Below, piece after piece: positions 41,153 through 49,894 of a DNA stretch of 64,000 nucleotides. Below the pieces are notes generated by a model. The model was given only the letters and a program-made list of their open reading frames with translations, did not search any database and was not told the DNA's origin. The stretch's first letter is position 1. Every line of letters begins with the position of its first letter. The DNA is taken from positions 62,001 through 126,000 of the forward strand of contig NZ_JAVBXD010000007.1 in NCBI RefSeq assembly GCF_030756675.1. Reading direction: 5' to 3'. The position numbers were made by a program, and so were the translations under genes. Source of the stretch: Bacillus multifaciens (GTDB lineage: Bacteria; Bacillota; Bacilli; Bacillales; Bacillaceae_G).

Positions 41153-41425
41153 GTGCACGATTACATCAAAGAGAGAACAATCAAGATTGGCAAGTATATC
41201 GTGGAGACAAGAAAAACAGTTCGTGTTATTGCGAAGGAATTTGGTGTGTCAAAAAGTACTGTGCATAAAGATTTAACAGAACGCTTACCAGAAATTAATC
41301 CAGAGCTCGCAAATGAAGTGAAGGAAATTCTTGATTATCATAAGTCAATTCGTCATCTCCGGGGCGGCGAAGCGACGAAACAAAAGTACCAAAAAGAGGA
41401 TACAGAAAAAATCGTGCGTCAATAA
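41153..41425 (+). CDS. spoIIID: Sporulation transcription regulator SpoIIID
   Basis: A 90-residue DNA-binding protein of the mother cell. The helix-turn-helix is TVRVIAKEFGVSKSTVHKDL, followed by the basic C-terminal region RHLRGGEATKQKY. It activates and represses many sigma-E genes. GTG 41153 has AGGGAGG eight bases upstream, and the protein then begins like known SpoIIID proteins (VHDYIKERT); the longer frame from 41,027 covers the promoter leader and is rejected. It precedes mbl, as in B. subtilis. Confidence 0.95.
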   Translation: MHDYIKERTIKIGKYIVETRKTVRVIAKEFGVSKSTVHKDLTERLPEINPELANEVKEILDYHKSIRHLRGGEATKQKYQKEDTEKIVRQ

Positions 41426-41583
41426 TCTGACATGAAGCAAACATTCCGAAGAAAAGTAACTTTTTTTTCAGCATAATTCATTTCTTCAATATTACGTTTC
41501 AGGAAAGAATATGATAAAATTAGGAATTAGGTGTAAAGAATTCGGGTTTAACCTGATTTAGATATTGAGGAGGAAGCACAGGA

Positions 41584-42585
41584 ATGTTTGCGAGAGATAT
41601 CGGAATTGACCTTGGCACGGCCAACGTATTAATTCATGTAAAAGGTAAAGGAATTGTATTAAATGAACCGTCTGTTGTGGCAATTGACCGCAACACAGGA
41701 AAAGTATTAGCGGTAGGGGAAGAAGCAAGACGTATGGTAGGGCGTACACCTGGAAATATTGTAGCGATTCGTCCGCTTAAAGATGGTGTAATTGCTGACT
41801 TCGAAATTACAGAAGCGATGTTAAAACATTTCATCAACAAACTTGACGTCAAAGGCTTTTTATCAAAACCTCGCATTTTAATTTGCTGTCCAACAAACAT
41901 CACGTCTGTAGAACAAAAAGCAATCCGTGAAGCTGCTGAAAGATCTGGCGGTAAGAAAGTATACTTAGAAGAAGAACCAAAAGTAGCTGCTGTTGGTGCT
42001 GGTATGGAAATCTTCCAACCAAGCGGAAATATGGTTGTGGATATTGGCGGAGGTACAACGGATATTGCAGTACTTTCTATGGGCGATATCGTTACCTCCT
42101 CTTCCATAAAAATGGCGGGCGATAAGTTTGATATGGAGATCTTAAACTATATTAAACGTAAGTATAAGCTATTAATTGGGGAACGTACATCAGAAGATAT
42201 TAAAATTAAAGTAGGTACAGTGTTCCCAGGTGCACGTAGTGAAGAACTTGAAATTCGCGGTCGTGACATGGTAACAGGTTTGCCTCGCACAATTACAGTA
42301 GGCTCTGAAGAAATTACAGAGGCATTGAAAGAAAATGCAGCTGTTATTGTACAAGCTGCAAAAGGTGTATTAGAACGTACACCACCTGAATTATCTGCTG
42401 ATATTATTGACCGCGGCGTTATTTTAACAGGTGGCGGTGCATTATTGCACGGTATTGACATGCTTCTTGCAGAAGAGTTAAAAGTACCTGTATTAATTGC
42501 GGAAAATCCAATGCACTGCGTAGCAGTTGGAACGGGTATCATGCTTGAGAACATTGATAAATTACCACGACGCGCTCTTCGATAG
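41584..42585 (+). CDS. mbl: Rod-shape protein Mbl (MreB paralogue)
   Basis: A 333-residue bacterial actin. The phosphate loops IGIDLGTANVLIHVKGKG and VDIGGGTTDIAVLS and the C-terminal ILTGGGALLHGID are in place. It moves with the cell-wall synthesis machinery along the cylinder. Assignment to Mbl rather than MreB rests on its position after spoIIID and on the MFARDIGIDLGTANVLIHV opening. ATG 41584 follows GAGGAGGAAG. Confidence 0.93.
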   Translation: MFARDIGIDLGTANVLIHVKGKGIVLNEPSVVAIDRNTGKVLAVGEEARRMVGRTPGNIVAIRPLKDGVIADFEITEAMLKHFINKLDVKGFLSKPRILICCPTNITSVEQKAIREAAERSGGKKVYLEEEPKVAAVGAGMEIFQPSGNMVVDIGGGTTDIAVLSMGDIVTSSSIKMAGDKFDMEILNYIKRKYKLLIGERTSEDIKIKVGTVFPGARSEELEIRGRDMVTGLPRTITVGSEEITEALKENAAVIVQAAKGVLERTPPELSADIIDRGVILTGGGALLHGIDMLLAEELKVPVLIAENPMHCVAVGTGIMLENIDKLPRRALR

Positions 42586-42619
42586 GAACGTACTGGAATC
42601 AGTGGGAATGAAAAGAACG

Positions 42620-42653
42620 AAAAACGTTAGGCATACACCCTAACGTTTTTTTA
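42620..42653 (+). terminator. Terminator after mbl
   Basis: AAAACGTTAGG and CCTAACGTTTT, perfect 11 bp stem with T7. Confidence 0.95.
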
Positions 42654-42757
42654 AATTATTATATTTATTTATCTATTTTTAAAAATATAACGCTTTTACG
42701 AAAATAAAAGAAAAATGAAGAAAAAAAGAGAAAAATAGATTATTATGGGGAAAAATG

Positions 42758-42988
42758 TTGAAATTTGTCGTTTTCATCTTGTATATAATTATATTATAAT
42801 GAAGGCGAATACGACAAATGAGGTGAATATGCCTTTGGTATATTGACTTCCCCTAACTTGGGCATATGCTTTTTCTATCTCCATGTGAACTGTATTTATG
42901 CTTGTTATACCAAAAATTGTAGAGAAGAAAGAGTATATGCATTTTTTTTAAAATGACACGAAGCAGAAAAATCTGCTTCGTTTTTTTG
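42758..42988 (+). ncRNA. Candidate small transcript between mbl and fabZ
   Basis: The 483-base gap contains a possible promoter (TTGAAA at 42,758, an 18-base spacer, TATATA at 42,782), an inverted pair ATATGCC (near 42,828) and GGCATAT (near 42,863) with a T-rich tail, and a perfect terminator at 42,958-42,988. No convincing open frame lies between; a five-codon frame (MPLVY) behind GAGGTG is the only ribosome-site hit. This could be a regulatory RNA or a leader of fabZ with internal termination. Confidence 0.4.
42958..42988 (+). terminator. Terminator upstream of fabZ
   Basis: ACGAAGCAGA and TCTGCTTCGT form a perfect 10 bp stem around AAAA, followed by T7. Its target transcript starts after the mbl terminator. 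Confidence 0.9.
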
Positions 42989-43068
42989 TAATGACAAATA
43001 ATAAACAAAGTGGGATAATATATATAACCTAGTACTAAGACTAATATCTAAAAAAGGAGCGAAATGTG

Positions 43069-43503
43069 ATGTTAAACATAGAGCAAATTAAAGAAATTAT
43101 CCCGCATCGCTATCCATTTCTACTTGTTGACCAAGTTCTTGAGGTAGAAGAAGGAAAACGTGCAGTGGGGATTAAAAACGTATCTGCAAATGAAGAATAC
43201 TTTAACGGTCATTTCCCTGACTACGCAGTAATGCCTGGTGTGCTTATTGTAGAAGCATTAGCACAAGTTGGTGCAATCGCTGTTTTAAAGAAAGAAGAAA
43301 ACCGTGGCCGTCTTGCTTTCTTTGCTGGCATTGACAACTGTCGCTTTAAAAGACAAGTACGACCAGGTGATCAACTTCGCTTAGAAGTAGAAATGACACG
43401 TGTACGCGGTCCGATTGGCAAAGGAAAAGCAGTCGCAACTGTAAATGGTGAAGTAGCATGTGAAGCGGAAATTACATTTGCACTTGGAGATAAGAAAGAG
43501 TAA
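43069..43503 (+). CDS. fabZ: 3-hydroxyacyl-ACP dehydratase
   Basis: A 144-residue hot-dog-fold enzyme that dehydrates 3-hydroxyacyl-ACP in fatty acid synthesis. The catalytic His48 is in [12 protein letters not shown] and Glu62 in [12 protein letters not shown] 43069 has AAGGAG nine bases upstream; GTG 43066 is closer and less likely. It is a single gene between two terminators. Confidence 0.95.
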   Translation: MLNIEQIKEIIPHRYPFLLVDQVLEVEEGKRAVGIKNVSANEEYFNGHFPDYAVMPGVLIVEALAQVGAIAVLKKEENRGRLAFFAGIDNCRFKRQVRPGDQLRLEVEMTRVRGPIGKGKAVATVNGEVACEAEITFALGDKKE

Positions 43504-43530
43504 ACCGTCATGATGATGACGGTTTTTTTT
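43503..43530 (+). terminator. Terminator after fabZ
   Basis: AACCGTCA and TGACGGTT stem with T8. Confidence 0.9.
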
Positions 43531-43562
43531 ATTTATTGTAATTTCGTTATATAACGTTATAT

Positions 43563-43589
43563 TTTTTGAATATATTTTATATTCAAAAA
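43563..43589. promoter_or_regulatory. Perfect 11 bp inverted repeat before the first BY-kinase
   Basis: TTTTTGAATAT (43,563-43,573), a five-base spacer and ATATTCAAAAA (43,579-43,589). It lies about 190 bases before the kinase gene in an AT-rich region, and a short palindrome GTTATATAAC is close by. It may be an operator or an AT-rich terminator. Confidence 0.45.
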
Positions 43590-43780
43590 TTTCGTTGTTA
43601 ATTTAAGTAAAATAATGTATGATTTTGTATGTGGTATTTTCGGTTTTTGATGTTAGAGAAATGCATATCTCATTATAGTCACCTTGAGAATAGAACGAAC
43701 TTCAATGTATATGCTGATGGTTAATGGAGAATGAATCTCCGTTTCTGAAGGTTCCACTTTATTGAAGGAGGATGTCGTCT

Positions 43781-44458
43781 ATGTTTTTTCGTAAACGTCT
43801 GCAGTCGAAGCGGAAACTCATTGCATATGAAAAGCCGCAATCTGTTCTCGCTGAACAATATCGTAATATCCGAACGAACATACAATTTGCTTCTATTGAT
43901 CAAAAGATCCGTTCTCTTGTCGTAACATCGGCAAATCCAGGAGAAGGAAAAACAACGACGACTGCCAATCTTGCTGTCGCCTTTGCACAACAAGGAGAAA
44001 AAATCTTGCTTGTCGATGCGGACTTGCGAAAACCAGTTCTTCATCAGTTATTTCAAGTTGATACCGTTTGGGGATTAACAAATGTATTATCGAGGCAGCG
44101 GACACTGCAGGAGTGCATTGCAAAAACGGATATAGAAAACATACATCTGTTAGCATGCGGACCTATCCCGCCGAATCCAGCAGAATTACTAAGCTCAGCG
44201 ATGATGGAAGAATTATTGCAAGAAGCAGAGAAACATTATGATCTCATCATTTTCGATACACCACCAGTTCTTGCCGTTACAGATGCTCAAGTTGTTGCCA
44301 ATCAATGCCAAGGTGCGATACTTGTACTATACAGTGGAAAAACGGAAAAAGAGCAAGCGATAAAAGCGAAAAATGTATTACACAATACAAACACAACATT
44401 GCTCGGTGTTGTGCTTAATGGGAAACCTCAGTCTGAACATACTTACGGATATTATTAA
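43781..44458 (+). CDS. BY-family tyrosine kinase, stand-alone copy
   Basis: A 225-residue bacterial tyrosine kinase of the CpsD/YwqD type. Walker A is SANPGEGKTTTTANLA, Walker A' ILLVDADLRKP and Walker B DLIIFDTPP. The C-terminus ends EHTYGYY, a short tyrosine cluster for autophosphorylation. Such kinases need a membrane adaptor and control chain length of surface polysaccharides. It is about 60% similar by eye to the second kinase at 45,496 and is followed by its own terminator, so it is expressed apart from the main operon. ATG 43781 has AAGGAGG nine bases upstream; ATG 43772 touches that site and is rejected. Confidence 0.88.
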   Translation: MFFRKRLQSKRKLIAYEKPQSVLAEQYRNIRTNIQFASIDQKIRSLVVTSANPGEGKTTTTANLAVAFAQQGEKILLVDADLRKPVLHQLFQVDTVWGLTNVLSRQRTLQECIAKTDIENIHLLACGPIPPNPAELLSSAMMEELLQEAEKHYDLIIFDTPPVLAVTDAQVVANQCQGAILVLYSGKTEKEQAIKAKNVLHNTNTTLLGVVLNGKPQSEHTYGYY

Positions 44459-44472
44459 ATTTTTAAAAAATA

Positions 44473-44512
44473 AAAGACCTAGGTGAAATTTATTGACTCC
44501 TAGGTTTTTTAT
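44473..44512 (+). terminator. Terminator after the first BY-kinase
   Basis: AAGACCTAGG and CCTAGGTTTT-type stem around a 15-base loop, followed by T-rich sequence. Confidence 0.8.
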
Positions 44513-44668
44513 ATATATAAATATTTTATATGTATAAAAATACATGATTATTTATTTGGTTTTTATTGCAAATTAACGATATGCTGTTGTCAGATTTAAT
44601 GGTATTTTGTAATATTAAGTTAGGTTTTAAAAAAATGAATATAGGTACTGTGAGTCGACAATAACATA

Positions 44669-44726
44669 AAGGTTTTTATAAAAAGCCTACGTTTTATAAA
44701 AATCTTATATTTTTTTATGTTATACT
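44669..44726 (+). promoter_or_regulatory. Inverted repeat and extended -10 promoter of the polysaccharide operon
   Basis: AAGGTTTTTATAAAA (44,669-44,683) and TTTTATAAAAATCTT (44,692-44,706) are inverted arms with one mismatch and an eight-base spacer. Twelve bases further is TGTTATACT (44,718-44,726), an extended -10 box. The repeat occupies the usual -35 region, so a regulator bound there would control the operon. Confidence 0.5.
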
Positions 44727-44762
44727 TTTTGCTATGTAAAATTACGAGAGCTGGGGGAGCTT

Positions 44763-45506
44763 ATGGAAGACACGATTAGTTTAAAAGAGTTATTTCAAGT
44801 TTTACGAAAACGCTTCGCGATGATTCTTACGATTACATTTGGAGCAGCAATCATTAGTGCGATTGTGAGCTTTTTCTTTATGACACCAATCTATCAATCT
44901 TCGACGCAAATTCTTGTTAACCAAAAGAAGCAAGAAGGAGCAATGATTCAAGCTGGTGAGGTTCAGACGAACATTCAATTGACCAATACATATAAGGTCA
45001 TTATTAAAAGTCCCGTTATTTTAGATCAAGTGAAAGAAAAGTTAGGTTTAAATATAACAACGCAAGAATTAAGTAAAAAGATTGAAGTTGCGAATGAGAA
45101 AGATTCCCAAGTTGTAACGGTAACAACGCAAGATAAAGACCCAAAAGTAGCCCGTGATATTGCCAACACAACAACGGAAATATTCAAAGGCGAAGTTGCC
45201 AAAATCATGAGTGTAGATAACGTAACTGTATTATCAAAAGCAGAAGTGGCAGACAATCAATCGCCAGTTAAGCCACAGCCCGTGATGAATATAGCGATTG
45301 CGCTTGTTGTAGGATTAATGGCATCTGTTGGACTAGCATTCTTACTAGAATATTTAGACAACACTGTAAAGAAAGAAGAAGATGTCGAGAAATTACTAGG
45401 ATTACCAGTTCTCGGTATCGTTGCGCGTATGGATGAAGAAGAATTAGGGAAGAAATCACGTGCAGCGTCAGCGAAGAAAGTGAGGGGGCAAACAATTGGT
45501 TCTTAA
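44763..45506 (+). CDS. Wzz/YveK-type chain-length determinant and kinase adaptor
   Basis: A 247-residue membrane protein with two helices (about 20-42 and 176-196) around an extracytoplasmic domain. The N-terminal ISLKELFQVLRKRF and the proline-containing second-helix region VKPQPVMNIAIALVVGL are typical of Wzz proteins. In Firmicutes this protein activates the BY-kinase encoded next to it; the short cytoplasmic C-terminus would contact the kinase. ATG 44763 follows GGGGGAG. It overlaps the kinase gene by 11 bases. Confidence 0.9.
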   Translation: MEDTISLKELFQVLRKRFAMILTITFGAAIISAIVSFFFMTPIYQSSTQILVNQKKQEGAMIQAGEVQTNIQLTNTYKVIIKSPVILDQVKEKLGLNITTQELSKKIEVANEKDSQVVTVTTQDKDPKVARDIANTTTEIFKGEVAKIMSVDNVTVLSKAEVADNQSPVKPQPVMNIAIALVVGLMASVGLAFLLEYLDNTVKKEEDVEKLLGLPVLGIVARMDEEELGKKSRAASAKKVRGQTIGS

Positions 45507-46200
45507 AAGTTTATTTAAGAAAAAGAATAATCATCGTCAACGTCGTCAATTAATTGCATACCAACAGCCAAAATCACCAATCTCTGAGCAATATCGCAAC
45601 ATTCGTACGAATATTGAGTTCGCCTCAGTAGATCGAAAAATCCATTCTTTAATGGTGACGTCTGCGAACCCAAGTGAAGGAAAAACGACGACAACAGCAA
45701 ATATTGCCGTTGTATTTGCACAACAAGGAAAGCGCGTCTTACTTGTCGATGCAGACTTACGAAAGCCAGCAACGCATCAAATGTTTCAAGTTGACAACAT
45801 TTTCGGTTTAACGAATGTCTTAACAGCTGGTGAACGATTAGAAACATGTATTCAAAAAACAGCAGTAGATAAATTAGATTTTCTCCCATCTGGCCCAATT
45901 CCGCCAAATCCTGCAGAACTGCTTGGATCAAAGGCGATGAAAGAACTGTTTAGTCAAACTTATAGCTTATATGATCTAGTAATCTTCGACTTGCCACCAA
46001 TCTTACCAGTAACGGACGCACAAATTATGGCGAGCCAATGTGATGCATCTGTACTTGTTGTACGCAGTGAACAAACAGAAAAAGAAGCAGCACTAAAGGC
46101 AAAAACATTATTAGAATCTGCAAAAGGTAAATTGCTAGGTGTTGTTCTAAACGATCGTGAACGTGAACAGAGCCTATATTACTACTACGGTGCAAACTAA
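45496..46200 (+). CDS. BY-family tyrosine kinase of the operon
   Basis: A 234-residue kinase with Walker A SANPSEGKTTTTANIA, Walker A' VLLVDADLRKP and Walker B DLVIFDLPP. The C-terminus SLYYYYGAN is a strong tyrosine cluster. It starts at TTG 45496, with GAGGGGG seven bases upstream, inside the end of the adaptor gene. With the adaptor and the PHP phosphatase after it, it forms the usual chain-length control module. Confidence 0.9.
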   Translation: MVLKSLFKKKNNHRQRRQLIAYQQPKSPISEQYRNIRTNIEFASVDRKIHSLMVTSANPSEGKTTTTANIAVVFAQQGKRVLLVDADLRKPATHQMFQVDNIFGLTNVLTAGERLETCIQKTAVDKLDFLPSGPIPPNPAELLGSKAMKELFSQTYSLYDLVIFDLPPILPVTDAQIMASQCDASVLVVRSEQTEKEAALKAKTLLESAKGKLLGVVLNDREREQSLYYYYGAN

Positions 46201-46233
46201 AGAGGTGTGCGCTACGCGCACTTCTCTTTCATC
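46201..46233 (+). promoter_or_regulatory. Strong stem-loop between kinase and phosphatase genes
   Basis: AAAGAGGTGTGCGC and GCGCACTTCTCTTT pair around a 3-4 base loop with one G-T pair. No T run follows. It may be a processing or stability element. Confidence 0.5.
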
Positions 46234-46263
46234 TTGAAAATACATAAGAAAAGAGGGTAAACG

Positions 46264-47031
46264 ATGATCGATTTACATTGTCATATTTTGCCTAGTATCG
46301 ATGACGGGGCCGGGACGTTAACGGATAGTCTCGCGATGGCACAAAAAGCAGCGGCAGAAGGTATTCACACAATCGTCGCAACTCCGCATCATCAAAACGG
46401 CAAATATATAAATGAGCGTGCAGAGATTCTTCATCAAGTGAAACAGTTAAATGAAGCGCTCCAAGAACATGATATTCCTCTAACTGTATTACCAGGTCAA
46501 GAAGTTCGTTTATACGGGGACTTATTAGCAGATTATGAAGCTGGTAAAATTCTTACATTAAATGAAACAAATAAATATATACTAATTGAATTTCCATCCA
46601 ATCACGTACCACGTTATGCCGAACAAATGTTATACGAATTACGAGTAAAGGGTATGATTCCCATTATTGTTCACCCCGAACGCAATGCCGAGTTAATCGA
46701 GCGGCCAGAGAAGCTATATAACCTCGTAAATAAAGGTGCGTTAACACAAGTAACAGCTGGGAGTTTGCTTGGGAACTTCGGTAAGAAAATTAAAAAGTTC
46801 TCCATGCAGCTTGTTGAACATAACTTAACGCATATGATCGCGTCAGACGCGCATAACACAACGACAAGAGCATTTCATTTACAAGCTGGCTATGATGTTA
46901 TCGAAAATGAATTTGGTACAAACATGCTCATAGACTTCAAGGAAAATCCATATTTGTTAATAAGTGGTAAAACGATCTATAAAGAAGATCCACAACAGAT
47001 TCGCCGTAAAAAAATATTTGGTATTTTTTAA
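46264..47031 (+). CDS. PHP-type tyrosine-protein phosphatase (CpsB/YwqE)
   Basis: A 255-residue PHP-domain metal enzyme that removes phosphate from the BY-kinase and its substrates. Metal ligands are in IDLHCHILPSIDDG (His5, His7), ATPHHQNGKY, LPGQEVRLYGD, VHPERN and ASDAHN. ATG 46264 follows AGAGGGTAAACG. It ends just before the structured RNA at 47,036. Confidence 0.92.
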   Translation: MIDLHCHILPSIDDGAGTLTDSLAMAQKAAAEGIHTIVATPHHQNGKYINERAEILHQVKQLNEALQEHDIPLTVLPGQEVRLYGDLLADYEAGKILTLNETNKYILIEFPSNHVPRYAEQMLYELRVKGMIPIIVHPERNAELIERPEKLYNLVNKGALTQVTAGSLLGNFGKKIKKFSMQLVEHNLTHMIASDAHNTTTRAFHLQAGYDVIENEFGTNMLIDFKENPYLLISGKTIYKEDPQQIRRKKIFGIF

Positions 47032-47035
47032 GGTA

Positions 47036-47165
47036 AACAATGGTGATGTCTCCTGACCATTATCAACGGAGGCACTCGGTTGTGCTGTGGGTAGAAATTA
47101 TATTTCAACCTACCTTAGACGCTTGTCGTCGGGAGCATGGCGTGAGGATGGGTTAGATGCCCAAT
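47036..47165 (+). ncRNA. Structured RNA, candidate EAR/epsC antitermination element
   Basis: Five local pairings can be drawn: AATGGT (47,039) with ACCATT (47,056); loop bases CTCC (47,050-47,053) with GGAG (47,068-47,071), a pseudoknot; GCAC (47,072) with GTGC (47,082); GGTAG (47,090) with CTACC (47,110); GACG (47,118) with CGTC (47,127). There is no open frame. The EAR (epsC) RNA of Bacillales lies inside exopolysaccharide operons and lets RNA polymerase pass downstream terminators. Position, size and pseudoknotted form fit, and an intrinsic terminator follows at once. The identity is inferred; a covariance search was not possible. Confidence 0.6.
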
Positions 47166-47176
47166 ATAATTTATAA

Positions 47177-47228
47177 AAACTCTAGCTATGGAGTTGTGTA
47201 TAAGAACACTGTAGCTAGGGTTTTTATT
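47177..47228 (+). terminator. Intrinsic terminator before galU
   Basis: AAACTCTAGCTA (from 47,178) pairs with TAGCTAGGGTTTT, with an inner GTGT/AACAC stem and a T run. It would stop transcription before most of the polysaccharide genes unless bypassed. Confidence 0.85.
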
Positions 47229-47297
47229 ATTGCTGCATCCTTATAGATAGATACAAAAGGTATAAATAGATGTAAAATGTAGTTAGGGGGACTCGTT

Positions 47298-48179
47298 TTG
47301 AAACAAGTAAAAAAAGCAATTATTCCAGCGGCTGGACTGGGAACAAGATTTTTACCAGCAACGAAAGCAATGCCAAAGGAAATGTTACCGATTGTAGACA
47401 AACCGACAATTCAATACATCGTAGAAGAAGCAATTGAATCTGGCATTGAGGACATCATTATCGTAACAGGAAAAGGAAAACGTGCAATTGAAGATCATTT
47501 CGATCATTCCTTTGAACTGGAAGAAAATCTATTATCCAAAGGTAAATATGAAATTTTAGAAAAAGTACAAGAATCTTCGAAGATTAACATTCATTACATA
47601 CGTCAAAAAGAACCAAAAGGATTAGGACACGCAGTATGGTGTGCGCGTAAATTTATTGGAAACGAGCCATTTGCGGTATTACTTGGCGATGACATTGTAC
47701 AAGCAGAAACACCATGCTTACGTCAGTTAATAAATGAATGCGAAGCGACAAGCGCTTCTGTCATTGGCGTTCAAACAGTACCAGACAACGAAACACACCG
47801 CTACGGCATTATCGATCCAACTACGCAAAATGGCCGTCGCTACCAAGTGCGTAAATTTGTAGAGAAACCAGCACAAGGAACAGCGCCGTCTAACTTAGCA
47901 ATTATGGGTCGCTACGTATTAACACCAGAAATCTTCATGTTCTTAGAAAACCAGCAAACAGGTGCAGGCGGAGAAATTCAATTAACAGATGCGATCCAAC
48001 GTTTAAACGAAATTCAAAGAGTATTTGCATACGACTTTGAAGGAACACGCTATGATGTTGGAGAGAAGTTTGGCTTTATTAAAACGACAATTGAAATGGC
48101 ACTTCAGCATGATGAACTGAAAGATGAATTGATGAAGTATATGAATGAATTGGTACAGAAAGAGAATGTGCATGTATAA
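47298..48179 (+). CDS. galU: UTP-glucose-1-phosphate uridylyltransferase
   Basis: A 293-residue nucleotidyltransferase that makes UDP-glucose. The opening [26 protein letters not shown] carries the nucleotide-binding glycine loop and signature (residues 5-30), and FVEKP (near 195) is conserved. TTG 47298 is the start with TTAGGGGGA upstream. It is the first gene after the structured RNA and terminator. Confidence 0.92.
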   Translation: MKQVKKAIIPAAGLGTRFLPATKAMPKEMLPIVDKPTIQYIVEEAIESGIEDIIIVTGKGKRAIEDHFDHSFELEENLLSKGKYEILEKVQESSKINIHYIRQKEPKGLGHAVWCARKFIGNEPFAVLLGDDIVQAETPCLRQLINECEATSASVIGVQTVPDNETHRYGIIDPTTQNGRRYQVRKFVEKPAQGTAPSNLAIMGRYVLTPEIFMFLENQQTGAGGEIQLTDAIQRLNEIQRVFAYDFEGTRYDVGEKFGFIKTTIEMALQHDELKDELMKYMNELVQKENVHV

Positions 48180-48198
48180 AAAGTGAGGTGGGAGAGCT

Positions 48199-48885
48199 TT
48201 GAACTTGGTAAAAGTATCAAGTGGAGATGTAGAGAAAGTAAATAATAGAGAACTTATTTTGGAAGATGTGAACGGTCGTAAAGGTTATTTAGCAGCAAAG
48301 CGATTCATGGACTTTGTTGGTGCGTTATGTGGTCTCATTTTATTATCTCCTATCTTCCTCATCGTGGCGATACTCATTAAATACGAGGATTCAAAGGGAC
48401 CTGTATTTTTCAAACAAATTCGTGTTGGCAAAGATGGAAAACAATTTTATATGTATAAGTTTCGCTCTATGGTCACGGATGCGGAAGAGCGATTAAACGA
48501 TTTACTAAAACATAACGAAGTATCAGGTGCAATGTTTAAGATGAAAGAAGATCCTCGTGTGACGAAGATTGGAAAATTTATTCGGAAAACGAGCATTGAT
48601 GAATTGCCTCAGTTATTAAACGTATTAAAAGGTGAGATGAGTCTGGTTGGGCCACGTCCACCACTGCCTAGAGAAGTGAAAGAATACACGTCTTATGATA
48701 AACAGCGATTACTTGTTACACCAGGGTGTACGGGACTTTGGCAAGTGACGGAAAGAAATAATGTTGGTTTTGAAGAAATGGTTGAGTTAGATTTGGAGTA
48801 TATACGGAATAGAAGTATGTCGTATGATATGAAGATTGTATTGAAAACGTTAAAAGTATTATCAGGATCTAATAATGCTTTTTAA
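48199..48885 (+). CDS. Undecaprenyl-phosphate phosphoglycosyl transferase (priming enzyme)
   Basis: A 228-residue monotopic phosphoglycosyl transferase. One membrane-embedded helix (about 40-62, GALCGLILLSPIFLIVAILI) is followed by the catalytic domain with GPVFFKQIRVGKDGK, KFRSM, KTSIDELPQLLNVLKGEMSLVGPRP and PGCTGLWQV. It attaches the first sugar phosphate to undecaprenyl phosphate. It is similar in layout to WcaJ and EpsL; the sugar is unknown. TTG 48199 has GGTGGGAGAG upstream. Confidence 0.9.
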   Translation: MNLVKVSSGDVEKVNNRELILEDVNGRKGYLAAKRFMDFVGALCGLILLSPIFLIVAILIKYEDSKGPVFFKQIRVGKDGKQFYMYKFRSMVTDAEERLNDLLKHNEVSGAMFKMKEDPRVTKIGKFIRKTSIDELPQLLNVLKGEMSLVGPRPPLPREVKEYTSYDKQRLLVTPGCTGLWQVTERNNVGFEEMVELDLEYIRNRSMSYDMKIVLKTLKVLSGSNNAF

Positions 48886-48903
48886 AAAGGAGATCAGTGG
48901 ATT

Positions 48904-49848
48904 ATGAAAAAAGATTCCAAAATATATGTGGCAGGGCATCGTGGTTTAGTTGGGTCAGCTATTTTACGTAAATTAGAAGAACAAGGATATACAAACCTAG
49001 TATATAAAACAAGTAAAGAATTAGACTTGCGTGATTCAAAGCTAGTAGAAGATTTCTTCCAAGCAGAACAAATTAAATATGTATTTTTAGCGGCTGCGAA
49101 AGTAGGAGGAATTGTTGCGAACAATGAATATCCAGCTGATTTTATTCGTGATAACTTAATGATTCAAACAAATATTATTGATTCAGCTTATCGCTATGGA
49201 GTAGAAAAACTGCTCTTTTTAGGGAGTACATGTATTTATCCAAAAATGGCTCCACAGCCATTAAAGGAAGAATATTTACTGACTGGTGAATTAGAGCCAA
49301 CGAATGAACCATACGCAATTGCAAAAATTGCAGGGATTAAAATGTGTCAATCGTACAATCGCCAATATGGAACAAAGTATATTTCTGCGATGCCGACAAA
49401 TTTATATGGTGAAAACGATAACTTTGATTTACATACATCACATGTGTTGCCAGCACTTATTCGTAAGTTCCATGAGGCGAAAGAAAGTAATGATGAATTT
49501 GTAGAAGTATGGGGAACTGGTTCACCATTACGTGAATTTTTATACTCTAATGATTTAGCAGATGCTTGTGTATACTTAATGAATAACTATGAAGGTAATG
49601 AAATTGTAAACATTGGTGTAGGTGAAGATTTATCTATTAAAGAGCTTGCGGAAAAAGTAAAAACAACAGTAGGTTTTGAAGGAGAGCTTCGTTTTGATGC
49701 ATCCAAACCAGATGGAACTCCTCGTAAACTAGTAGATGTATCAAAAATCAACTCATTAGGATGGAAAGCAACGACTTCTTTAGATGAAGGTTTAAAGAAA
49801 GCATATGATTGGTTTTTAAAAACCGAAAAAGAATTAGTAAGAAAATAA
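48904..49848 (+). CDS. fcl: GDP-L-fucose synthase
   Basis: A 314-residue short-chain dehydrogenase that converts GDP-4-keto-6-deoxy-mannose to GDP-L-fucose by epimerisation and NADPH reduction. The NADP motif is [12 protein letters not shown], the catalytic set is LGSTCIYP with PYAIAKIAG (Tyr-x3-Lys), and [14 protein letters not shown] is typical. It precedes gmd, which makes its substrate. ATG 48904 has AAAGGAG further upstream than usual (about 12 bases). Confidence 0.93.
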   Translation: MKKDSKIYVAGHRGLVGSAILRKLEEQGYTNLVYKTSKELDLRDSKLVEDFFQAEQIKYVFLAAAKVGGIVANNEYPADFIRDNLMIQTNIIDSAYRYGVEKLLFLGSTCIYPKMAPQPLKEEYLLTGELEPTNEPYAIAKIAGIKMCQSYNRQYGTKYISAMPTNLYGENDNFDLHTSHVLPALIRKFHEAKESNDEFVEVWGTGSPLREFLYSNDLADACVYLMNNYEGNEIVNIGVGEDLSIKELAEKVKTTVGFEGELRFDASKPDGTPRKLVDVSKINSLGWKATTSLDEGLKKAYDWFLKTEKELVRK

Positions 49849-49894
49849 GTTGGAAAATAGATGTGAAAAAACAAATAGATAGCTGGAGGATATT

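Noticed and set aside
43700-43780. Resemblance of the leader before the first BY-kinase to the end of repeat family R
   Set aside because: Only a short CTGA..GTTCCACTTTAT-like similarity; too weak to call a repeat copy.
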